DNA of 64,000 bases, taken from the NCBI RefSeq assembly GCF_035582795.1, contig NC_134367.1, forward strand, positions 89,945,062 through 90,009,061, written 5' to 3'. The notes under the pieces were generated by a model. That model was not told the origin of the DNA. It did no database searches and worked only from the letters and a program-made list of their open reading frames with translations. A program made the position numbers and the translations under genes. This stretch comes from Mycteria americana (Eukaryota > Chordata > Aves > Ciconiiformes > Ciconiidae). Below are positions 23,807 to 36,200 of the stretch, piece by piece. Each line of letters starts with the position of its first letter. The first letter of the stretch is position 1.

Positions 23807-24244
23807 GTCTAAAAAGATTTGTAGGGAGATTAAGTGATTCAACAAGTAACGCTCTAATGGATGACAGAGAATTTCCACCAAATGATCTACAAATAGACTT
23901 GAAGGACAGTCTTCCTCCTGACTATAGGGTGGAAAGTTTGGCATCTCATTTGATTTCTTCAGCTGATGAAAATGAAAATCAACTTGACAATGATGGGAAT
24001 GAGGTTCTGACCAGTTGTAGCATTGCTATGGGACGACAGGATAAAGGTGAGCAGGACAGTATCAACAATAATGAGAATATGGACAGTGGAGACTGTACCC
24101 CAAGCTGTAAGGAAAGTGAGACTGAGAGGAGATCTGTAAATGTCCATATGGACCCCCAGCTGGAGGAAAAGTCTATTACAGAAAAACAGCCAGGTGGAAA
24201 AAGAAGTCCAAGAAGCAAAAGAAGCTCCAGTAAAAAATCTAAAG
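23807..24244 (+). CDS. CNST: CNST exon 3 (first coding exon; coding from 23857)
   Basis: The acceptor is ATTTTAG|GTCTAA. Fifty bases of 5' UTR precede the ATG at 23857. The encoded start [20 protein letters not shown] matches the consortin N-terminus. Further on, [15 protein letters not shown] and the basic run [16 protein letters not shown] (about residues 114-129) are recognisable. The exon ends AAAG|GTACTT after 129 codons plus one base. The UTR part is also open in the coding frame, but no ATG lies upstream within the exon. Confidence 0.92.
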
Positions 24245-27200
24245 GTACTTCATAAAAAAAAAAATGTTTTTGTTCTGTTTACTTAAAATAACAACACTGT
24301 AGTTCTAATCTGTGAACTAATAAGAAAGATATATTTTAGTTGTCATACTAATTATTTTTAAAATTTCACTAAAGTTGTTGGTTTTTTTCCGGAACTGTTA
24401 ATAGTCCTAAATCAGATTCAACTCTAGATGTTTTCACCTTCTCTATTTAAATGTTGGCTATGTAGCAAATGGAACATATCAAGGAAGCATGAGTAGAGGG
24501 AGGTGCAGAGTTTCAGTATGGAAATTGGGCTGACTTCCAAATCAGAATAGGCAGAAATTCAGGCAATATGGTTTTGTTCATCTGAACATCATGCTCAAGT
24601 GCAAGATTTTCATGTCTTGATCCAGTGTCAAGATTTGAAATCTTGGTATGAGTACCAAATAGCTTGATCTTGGCCTGCTGTTGTCAAAATTTACTTACAT
24701 TTTTCAAAGCTTAATAGATAGTCCTAGGATGTGCATTTTGGGTAATGAGCTGTTAAAAAATGTGTTTCTACCAATATTTGATGTTATTTCTCCTTTAGAT
24801 CTTTTGGATATGAATTGAATAAGGAAAATGTAAATGTTTATTACATGTTCTTATTTGAGATGCTTCTTCCCTTTTTTGAATGAGTAGGATTTGTCTGCAT
24901 CAACACAATGTGTTATTATATTAGGTTTTTGCCATAAATCATAAAGCTTATGTGTCACAGTGCTGCAAATATATTAATTAAAATCAGTGTGTTACCTCAC
25001 ATAGGTATCTTTGAAAGTTACTTGGAACAACTGAATCATGCCTGCTTTTTTTTTTTTCATGCATTTTTTTTTTTCATCTAAAGACTGAGAAGACGGGGAA
25101 TTTGACTACTTAAAACAGATAATTTTAAAATACAGTTTTCCTGTTAAATGGCAAGTCTTTTACGGCCTAATCTGAAAACTGATGATGATCTTAGAGGATT
25201 ATAAAATAGGTAAAGAAAGGAAAGGAAGGAAGCCTTGTGTTCCGTATCTTGTATGTATAGGCAAAAGCTAAAAGAGAAAAATTATATTTTCTAGTAGAGA
25301 TAAGAGGATCCTGAAATCTGTCGTTATAGGGAGAATGAGTTCTCATTAAATGATGCAGAAAGTATTCAAGTATATATTTCAACTGTAGATTTAATGTTTA
25401 AAAATAGAAGAAAATACTTAATTAAAAGAGATTGGCAGAAGTAATTGAGAACCAGTCATCTCTATGACAGGAATAACAAAATTAAACTTGATGAAATGTG
25501 ATACAGATGTGTGAACAGAGGTATCCGAAGCATGATGAGAGGAAGAAAAGGAGAAATTCACCCAAACACTGAAAGTTAAACTTTGCTTGTATTCTCTCTC
25601 CATTAGTTTGTATTCTTGTTGATAAATGCAATCAACTGATGCAAAAGTACCACAAAACAAGCTGTGTGCAGTAGATGGCAGTATCAAGGCAAAAAGCAGA
25701 AATCTGAAATACAGAAAATTTCATGGAAAAATCTAGACATGTAAAATACCACAACAGAGAATGTCCTGCCTGCAAAACTCATAAGAGTTTTGTTGAATTC
25801 CCATGAACAAACTCTTATTACTTTATTAATAAAGAACCTTGACTGTTATAGAAGGAAAATCAAAATATAAAATTACATTATATCTCCCATTGATTACAGG
25901 CTAATTTACATTTAGCTTTCCAGATATTCTCACATGATGGTTCTCCTGTTTTCACACAGTGCAGTGACTGTGTCACAATTTCTTGATGTTGCAAATGTCT
26001 TTATTTAAGTGAGAATCTTCCACTTAATTTTTAACACCAGCTATTTTAAACAATTCCTGAGTATCCCTCTACACAAAAGAACCAAACTAGCTTTCTTGTC
26101 TTTATACCGAGAGATAAAGAAGAGAATAATCAAACCAGAGTGGAAGATCCCTGAGTGGGTATCAGCAGAGCGCCACACAAGCAAGCTGGAATCACAGACT
26201 AAATATTTGCATGGCATGTATTATGGTGATTTTCTTTTTTTAATTTTTATTTTTAACTACTGAGAAATCATGGATGAGTTATTTGAGTCGTAGCTAAAGA
26301 AGAGATTTAGGAATCTTCTTCCCTTTCCCTATAAGCAAACCTGTTAGGGTTGCTGCTAAACGTTGCCATTCTGGAGAAGACGACATGTAACTTAAAAAGC
26401 ATGTTGTTCATATTCCTTCTCTTGCTAGTGACTAAAGCAATGAACCTGGAATATGGAAAACTACATTTTACTTATTTTTATTTATTTGGGACTTGCTCAG
26501 CAGAAGATTGGTGATCATTAGAGAAGGCGATCTTCTGCTCTGGACAGATGTTTTTACTTTAGAAGAAAAGCGAGTACTCACACTTGCAATGTGTTTGAAA
26601 CCCTCTAAATATTTGCTTATAAAGCATAAACAGTTATACGTATTTGATTATTATGTTTCTGTATATGCTTGGAATGTGTTGGAGCTAGAATTATCCTAGC
26701 TCCTACAATCAGTAGACTGGAATGCAAGATTAAGAATCACTATATCTGGTTGAATATTCACCTAGTTCAATATACTTCCCCTGACAGTGGCCAAGAGAGG
26801 ATGGGTAGGTAAGAGTATAAGGACAAGGCAAAGAGGTAGTGATTTGTTTGTGTGTTCTCCTTGCCATCAGCAATTATCCATTCAGAACTTCCCCAAGTGG
26901 GAATTGATAGACTGTAATCGTTTACAGTTAATTTGTCACCTGACTTGCAGTTGGTTTTTGAGTCCGTTTCAGTGTCCTGGAGTAAGTAGTTCCAAGATTT
27001 CTCCTATGCATTGTTTGAAGAAGGACCTCCTTTTAGCTATCTTGATGCTACAGTAGATGTATTATAGTGAATTGACAAGTCTATAGCCTCCAGATCCCAA
27101 ATTTCTCTCACATTCTTTTTGTATATTAATAATAGTTTTGAATAGGCTATGATTATATCTGTTTAAGGAGGACACTGGTGATCAAAGAAGTGATGTAAAT

Positions 27201-30200
27201 TTAAATTCACAAATTTAAACTTTGGTGATTATTCATACTTGGATTCCTTGTAATGAATCATACTAACTTTAGTGCAGTACAGATAGTGATTCATGAAGTG
27301 TCATCTGCTTCAATGTATTTTTGTAAATGTGGACTTCAACTTATCCCTGTTGTCTGAAAATAATTTCATCTTTTTCCAAAAGATCAGTCCTGGCATAACT
27401 AGTAACTTAATACTGTAAAATCACAGTGTGTAATTCCTTAATGTAGTATAGCATGGTAATATGCACTTAACTCGTTTTTCCCCAAGTTAAATTCTGCAAC
27501 ACACGCTTTTCCTGTAAATTATTCAACTTATTTCTTGAAGCAGCTTGAAGGTGGGGAAAGGAAGTGGAGTGATTGGGATGGATTTGGTGTTACAGCAAAT
27601 GAAATACATGAATATAAACTAGTCAAATTATATGAAAATTCAAGCTATGCTATTTTATTTAGGGTTCTGTGCAGCACTAAACAAGATTTTGAGCTTGCTC
27701 AGAGTTATCTTTACCACCAACACTCCTGTCTTAAAATCTCTTCTCTTAAAAAGGAAATATTTTTTAAAATACTTGCTGGTCTCTCTCTTTTCTTTTTTTT
27801 TTTTTTTTTTTTTTTAATAGTTCTTGAATGAATCAGTCTGAACCAGCTTTCTGGTATTGAATACCAACAAATGTTTAAAAAAAGAGATTACAATATGTTT
27901 TCTGTACTAGAAACTTACGTTACTGGTGACTTAAGCTAATGCTACTGAATGTGAAAATTAAAATTCAATTAAAAAACAGAGGACAATATCCATAATTTTA
28001 TTTTGATAGGAGATGCCTCATACTTGCACCTATGACTCATTTTCAGGCAGGTGGCAAGAGCATCTTAATTTCATATACTTGTAATACTGACAAAACGAAA
28101 AAAGGTGAGATATTGAAAAATGCATTTGTCATTTTTATTCACAAAGTCTGTCAAAATTACATCTTTTTGCAAACATGGGGCTGCTTCTGTGAACTCTTAG
28201 GGAACTTTTGAGAAAGTTTGCTTCTCCCCATGTCTTAGGAAACATTGGCACACCCAACTGGGCATAGAAGATGTCAGTTGAAACCTCTGTGAGTTGAACC
28301 CAGCTCTCCGCCACGTTCCTAGTGAGTGCTCTGGCCATTGGAGTATTGCTATCTTCTGTGTTTTTTCACATTTATTGTCATAAAGATTTTGGTTCCATTC
28401 TAGTATGGGACTAAATATCAATGTATGGAGTAAATACCAATGCTTTGCAAAGTGAAAAAACTTAATCCTTGCTTCTTAAAATATCAGAAATATACATAAG
28501 ATATATTACCAGTCTTTACCAGTCTTTAGTAAAAAAAATAATCTGCTTTGGACAGTAAGATTGATTGATTCCAGGAAAAAGCAGTGTTGTGTGCCCTTTT
28601 CAAGAACATGGAATAAAAAAAAATAGGGATCTTGGCCCATAACACCTTTATGATGAAATAGCATTATGTTGTGGTTTAACCCCAGCCAGCAACTAAGCAC
28701 CACACAGCTGCTCGCTCACTCCCCCCCGGTGGGATGGGGGAGAGAATCAGAAGAGTAAAAGTGAGAAAACTCGTGGGTTGAGATAAGAATGATTTAATAG
28801 GTAAAGCAAAAGCTGTGCTCGCAAGCAAAGCAAACCAAGGAATTCATTCACTACTTCCCATCAGCAGGCAGGTGTTCAGCCATCTCCAGGAAAGCAGGGC
28901 TTCATCATGCATGACGGTTACTTGGGAAGACAAACGCCATCACTCCAAACATCCCCCCCTTCCTTCTTCTTCCCCCAGTTTTATATGCTGAGCATGATGC
29001 CATATGGTATGGAATAGCCCTTTGGTCATATCACCCAGATGGGCTCAGCTGTCCCAGCTGTGTCCCCTCCCAACTCCTTGTGCACCCCCAGCCTACTCGC
29101 TGGTGGGGTGGGGTGAGAAGCAGAAAAGACCTTGACTGTGTAAGCACTGCTCAGCAATAATGAAAACATCCCTGTATTATCAACGCTATTTTCAGCACAA
29201 ATCCAAAACATAGCCCCTTGCTAGCTACTATGAAGAAAATTAACTTTATCCCAGCCAAAACCAGCACACATTACTAAGTGTTACTGCCTCAAGAAAAGTT
29301 CTTGTTTATAGTGCTACTAAGGCACAAATGCTGTCTTGTGTTTAAAATAGGACAAGGTAGAATTAACCTGAATGGCTGTAAGGCCTTTCTTCAGAATCAG
29401 GGGAGTAATTTGAGGGCAGAATTTGATTCCAAGTGAGTGACAGCTCAACTATATGTAGGAATAATATGCAGTTTCTAAACTATGTGTTAGCAACAGTACC
29501 ACAATAACACTAAAATGAAGGTTTTTCATGATAGTTGCTATTGAGCATGTTTCAGTCAACGTTCACGTTTTGATATGACAGGTTATTATTAACTGCTTAA
29601 TAAAGTGCAGTTTGAAGTGATGGGGGTGTGGGGGTGTGGTTTTTTTTTTTTTCTCCGAGCAAAAAGGTTTGCCAGAACATGTGGATCCTCTTTTCTGGTT
29701 TCATGATCATGTGCTGAACAGAAAGCTATATTTCTAAAGACAGCCTTAATTCCATCTCTTCCTGGTTTGTGTCTTGCATCCCGTTATGTCTCTTGTTGCT
29801 TTTGGCCCCCAGCAAGCCCAAATAAATACTGGAAAAGCAGAGACATGCATTAATATTGAAAAAGCAATGTCAAGTTAAACTCATATTTTGTCTGGCAGTA
29901 AGCCCTGTGAAAATAGCCACCCACTGAGATTATTAGTACTCCTGACCTGGACAGTTTATTAAATAAAGAGTTTAAAATAACCAAAAATAGAATGATGGAG
30001 CCTTCAGTGGACAGCCTAATGCCTTTCTTAAGCCCTAAATCTTAAACCTGAATCATCACTATGGGGTTTCAGTTGCAATGAGCACAAGGGGGTCTGAAAT
30101 ATGCTGAGTGCCCAAGCTGTAGAAACAGTGTGATGGTTACTTGCAACAGTGCCCCCACCTGTCCTGCTTTTAAATGATAATGTGATTTTCAGAAAATGGG

Positions 30201-33200
30201 TATAGCTAGGGAAGAATAACATACTCATCATAACTTGAGTTTATAAAGTTTATTGTGCACATTTCAGTGGCCAAATACTCTGAATTGTTTAAAAAAATTA
30301 CGGGATTATTTTTTTAAAAGTTCAGTCCTATGTAAATGTATCAAATTCAATGTTGTTTTATGAAAAAAAATATTGTTCATTAATTGGTGGAATAAGCTGT
30401 AGTTTTCTGGTTATTCCTAAGACTGTGTGTTATAGGAAGCTATCATTTATTGCTTTTATTCTCTGATCTTTGTGAGCAACTGGTCCAATCTGTATATGGG
30501 TAGTTAATTTCTCCACTACTACTGCCTGCTCTACACTTCTTCCCTACTCTCATTTAACATTTCCTGATAACTATCATATTCATGATCAGCAATATACTAC
30601 AAATACTGCATTTCTAACAATAAAATGTGGCATTTGCATGCAGAAAGCTTTTCCTGTAATATTTTTATACTGTTATGCTCTACATTATCCTTCATATACA
30701 TTGCCAGTCCTCTACCTGCATGTCTGACTTTTTTGACTTCTATAAAATTGCAGACTGGCAACAGTGGACTGCCAGGGAACGTACCATGGAGAACCTAGTT
30801 TTCTGCCTAGCAAGAAGTTCTGGAGGCTAAATTCAGTTCACGCATCCTTTTGTCTTTGTTACCAACATAGATCACCACTACTGGCTCATTCCCTGGACTC
30901 TCAAATAAACTACCTAACTATCTAGGGGGGTCTTCCTTTTCACTCAGCAGGACAGTCCCCCTGGACATCTGTCCCACACAGTAGAATCCCCCACTGTCAT
31001 CATCTGCTTCTTTCTATCCTTTAAGATCCTGTCATCACTGTGAGGAGCCACTGTGTTATCATCTGAAGAACTGTCCATCTTTCCTTCCTTCACCAGGACA
31101 TCTCCCTGTAGAAGGTCCTTGGCAGGAGTGAAGAGACAAACTGAGAACCTCATTCACACCCTCCTCGCCTACCTTCTTGTTGCTGTTTCTGAGCAAAACT
31201 GTGTTGCAAACAACCCTGCATTCTGTCTCTGCTGTATTACAATTCAGTCTTAACATAGAATTTTGTCCACTTGGATCTAAGTATTGATTTTTTAGTTGAA
31301 ACTGTAACACCACAGAATCATAGAATTGTTTAGGTTGGAAAAGACCTTTAAGATCATCAAGTCTAAACCATGTCCCTAAGCACCACATCTACATGTCTTT
31401 TAAATACCTCCAGGGGTGGTGACTCAACCACTGCCCTGGGCAGCTCCTTCCAATGCTTAACAACCCTTTCAGTGAAGTAAAATTTTGCCTAATACCCAAT
31501 CTAAACCTCACCTGGCACAACTTGAGGCCATTTCCTCTTGTCCTATCACTTACTACCTGGGAGAAGAGATCTCACCCACCTCTCTACAACCTCCTTTCAG
31601 GTAGTTGTAGAGAGAGAGAAGGTCTCCCCTCAGCCTCCTTTTCTCCAGGCTAAACAACCCCAGTTCCCTCAGCTGCTCATCAGACTTCTGCTCCAGACCC
31701 TTCACCAGCTTCAATGCCCTTCTCTGGACACGCTCCAGCACCTCAATGTCTTCCTTGTAGTGAGGGGCCCAAAACTGAACACAGCATTTGAGGTGTGGCC
31801 TCACCAGTGCCGAGTACAGGGGCACGATCACTTCCCTAGTCCTGCTGGCCACACTATTTCTGGTACAAGTCAGGATGCTATTGGCCTTCTTGGCCACCTG
31901 GGCACACTGCCAGCTCATATTCAGCCAGCTCTTGACCAACACCCCCAGGTCCTTTTTACGCCAGGCAGCTTGCCAGCCACTCTGCCCCAAGCCTGTAGCG
32001 TTGCATGGGCTTGTTGTGACCCAAGTGCAGGACCTTGCACTTAGCCTTGTTGAACCTCATACAATTGGCCTCAGCCCATTGATCCAGCCTGTCCAGATCC
32101 CTCTGTAGAGCCTTCCTACCCTTAAGCAGATCAACGCTCCTGCCCAACTTGGTGTCATCTGCAAACTTACTGAGGGTGCACTCGATCCCCTCGTCCAGAT
32201 CATTGATAAAGATATTAAACAGAACTGGCCCCAACACAGCGCCCTGCGGGACACCACTTGTGACCGGACGTCAACTGGATTTAACTCCATTCACCACCAC
32301 TCTTTGGGCCCAGCCATCCAGCCAGTTTTTTACCCAGCGAAGCGTAGGCCCATCCAAGCCATGAGCAGCCAGTTTCTCCCAGAGAATGCTGTGGGAAAGT
32401 GTCAAAGGCTTTACTAAATTCTAGGTAGAAAACATCTACAGCCTTTCCCTCATCCACTAAGTGGGTCACCTTGTCATAGAAGGAGATCAGGTTAGTCCAG
32501 CAGGACCTGCCTTTCATAAACCCATGCTGACTGGGCCTGATCACTTGGTTGTCCTGTACGTGCCCGCCTGATGGCACTCAAGATGATCTGCTCCATAACC
32601 TTCCCTGGCACTGAGGTCAGGCTGACAGGCCTGTAGTTCCCCGGGTCCTCCTTCCGGCCCTTCTTGTAGATGGGGGTCACATGTACTAACTTCCCGTCAA
32701 CTGGGATCTCCCTGGTTAGCCAGGACTGCTGAAAAATGATTGAAAGTGCCTTGGTGAGCACTTCCACCAACTTCCTCAGTACCCTTGTGTGGATCCCGTC
32801 TGGTCCCATAGACTTCTGTGTGTCTAAGTGGTGTAGCAGGTCACTAACCATTTCCCCTTGGATTATGGGGGCTTCATTCTGCTCCCCGTCCTTGTCTTCC
32901 AGCTCAGGGGTGTGGGTACCTGGATAACAACTGGTCTTACTATTAAAGACTGAGGCAAAGAAGGCATTAAGTACCTCAGGCTTTTCCTCATCCTTTGTCA
33001 CTATGGTTCCCCCTGCATCCAATAAAGGATGGAGATTCTCCTTAGTCACAACACTTTTTATTTTAGGTCATTCTGGTCTCTTATGAATAACACTGTAGAA
33101 CAGTTAGACAAGGTGGGGCTTTTTGCCCCAAGTTGAAGTCAAGTCCCAGTTAGAAGTGTGCAAAAATACCTGAGGTATGTTACCGTGTTTTTTCAGGTAG

Positions 33201-36200
33201 GTGAGCTGACACTGAGACAGACCTATCACAACTAATTTTGACAAGACCAGTATTTTACTTTCAGGGATGTGATTTAAGATAACTAGGTTTTTATTCATAG
33301 CTTTTGTATTGAAATTTCCTAAAAAAGCAACTTGATGTATTTTTTTAATCCTAACCTAAGTACTTGTTCTTTTTAAAGGAGTTCCTACAGTGGGAACCAC
33401 AGCAATCAAGGAGGAAAATACTCTTATTACAGATACGGATTCTCTGCATGCTGAAGGTGCTGTTGAAGCAAATGAAAACTTTCACCAAAAAGAACAAAAA
33501 CAAACGTTGCAGTCTCTTTTCTCTTTGCTCCGTGAAGAGGTTGAGCAGATGGATTCAAAGATACTGCCCCTATGTCTCCATCAGGTATTTCCTATGATTC
33601 TGGGGTGTTGCACACAATTTTGTTTTTATTTGAGACCTTTATTCATTAGGAAAAAATGCATTAATTCTACATATGCCAATATTCATACCTGGACAGGTAT
33701 TTTGATGTATAACAGGTGGTCAAGGCAAATATCTCCTCTAAGGTCTTCTAATACATGTTAAATTATAAATTGCCCTGAAAGTATATTCTGCAGTTAAAGG
33801 AAACTCTTAAGGATGGGTTTTCTAATTCGCCAAATGATGAAATTCTAGTTTGGCAGGAAGATTTAGGAAGATCACTCTTCAACATACCTTAAATATGGTT
33901 TATAAGACACTGGTATAGATACAAGACAGCTGATGTCTAAATAACATTTTAAATCTGGAATTATTTTTACTGTTGCAGGCTTCTTTCTAGCATGAATTTC
34001 ATGCATGAATGCTAAGATTCAAGGTTTCTTAGTGTATACTTTTTTATAGCACAGTTGCCACACCTGCAAGACCAAAGGAAATACTGTGTGATTTGAAAAG
34101 CAATCTGTTTTACTAACTGGCCAGTATGTTTTTCTTTCTGGAAATTATGATGCAAGATGAATATGTTGATAGGACTTGATGCAGTATTAATTTATAGTTT
34201 AGTTGTGTCAGACTAACAGTGGACTAGAAGACTTTTTGTTTGGCTGTAGTGTCTAGTATGGGCTATATATATAGATACTATACAGTGTCTGATTTGACTT
34301 AGTTGCATTATCTTTATTGTGGAAAATTGGATGATTGTGATATTTTAAACTTCTAAACTGTGATGACACTCCTGCATTCGTATTCTCTTTGATATAAATA
34401 AGCGATTATATTTGAGAAAGAGGTTTCTCTTTAGTATTGCAAATTATATATAATTTACATGTGACATAGAATTTTAATTTTTTTTTTTTTAATCTGTGTT
34501 TGAGTGAAGAGATTTGATATCATTCCTTAATTTTTTTGAAACTTAGCATTAGGGTTAACCATTTGTACTTTTAGCCACGCCGAATTTGGTGGTCGTGCAT
34601 GAGTCAGTACAAAGGTCTGTTTTGGAAAACAACACAGTTAGGACAAAAACTTCAAAACGCTTTACAGACTTTAAGGATTGTCATCGAACATGATGGAGGT
34701 GAAATCTGTTTGCTGCTTTTTAGATGAGGAAGCCAAACCTTAAGGGTAACAACCTTTTGAAAGTCATGCAGGATCTGTGACAGAACTGAGAACAGAATCT
34801 GCATTTCCAGATTCAAACACATAATCAAACACCACCTCTTTTTTCCTAAGAAATATCAAGCATTTTGAATGGAGTGTTTGAAAGAAAGCTAATAAAACTT
34901 ACAAGGATCATAACAACACTTTTTAATCTGAGGAAAAAATAAAGGATTTTAAAGATAGCATTCATATTTTCATGTAAAGTGAGTCTATTAAGAATTTTTT
35001 TTTCCTTTTCCAGCGAATTAACCTGTCATCTTCAGTCTTTTTTTCAGATTGCTAATACAGCCTGCCAGTAACTTTCTTTTAAGCCAAATCTAGCAAATGC
35101 TCTTCCATCACATTCGCTTTTTATTCTGTGTGACAAAATTCAATGTAAAATAAAGAGCTGTGTCAGATGTTTTGGAGTATTAACAATCCGCATTGTTAGT
35201 GGGAAACCTGTATTAAATATTTAAAAGCTGTGGGATATTAGGGGGTGTTCTAAGGGTTAACTTTTAATTTAAATAGGATGTAATTTTTTTCCTGTCTTGA
35301 ATGGGATTCATGTGATTTGTTTAGCATTTGTTCCAGAATCTAAGAAGTACTTTTATATAAAACATAGATACAGAGCTTTGGCTCCAGGAATCTTGAGGAG
35401 ACTACTGTGGATAGCAGACAAAATGTGCAAATAAAGAACCTTAGAAGTCACTTACCAATTCTCTTTTGGAGGTACAGGGCTCAGAATGGTCTTGTGGTTA
35501 GTAATAAGGCTGAGAGCCAGGAATATGCAACTTGTAATCTAGACTCCTCTATCAATTTGCTGTCTTTTTTGAGCAATCATCTTTAGACTTTTACAAAAGT
35601 GCCCACTTGTTAGGCCCTTCAAATTATGAATGCCTAAATTGATATGTCCCAAAGATTTTGAGACTGAATGTTTGTGTGCTCCCACAGAAGTCATTGGAGT
35701 ATCAGCTATGAGGTGTCTCAACCTGAATGTCCAGGTATCAGGGTACCTGCAATTACTGGACACATTTTGCAAGCGTGGCCCTTGCCACACCATGCAGAGC
35801 AAATAGGAAGACTGCCAACATTTGCTGTCCCTGAAGATTGATTAGTTAATGCTTGTAAAGGTCACTGATACTGTAGAGTTCTGTGGAACAAAATATTTTT
35901 ACTTCTGAGGTTTATATTTTTTGTATTTTATTGCATTTACAAACAAAGCCATGAGTATTCCTCAGCTTTCTAGGAAAGCCTGCCCAGTTTTCTAGCAAGC
36001 ACAAATAAGTTGTTATTGTTGCAAATCTCAAAGATTCTTTGTCTACAGGGAGGAATTGGAAGAAAAATGTTTCAGTTACCACATTAGCTTTTCTATACAG
36101 TGTTACACCTTTTCCTTTCCAGGTATCAGCTCTATCTTTTTTATAATACTCCCCACCACCAACTAAGAGTCAAAGTGAAATTCTGATTCTTATTAGAAAC

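Larger units (their letters stand above)
24245..33378 (+). other. CNST intron 3 (9.1 kb)
   Basis: This intron carries an old CR1 relic (26735-27060), a 23-base poly-T run (27793-27815), a tRNA-like SINE relic (28197-28345), an antisense solo LTR (28667-29268) and a 1.75 kb degraded CR1 (31311-33065). The rest is AT-rich with no gene recognised. Confidence 0.8.

Noticed and set aside
31538..32108. Plus-strand frames of 168 and 106 codons.
   Set aside because: They are antisense to the CR1 reverse-transcriptase region and are not genes.
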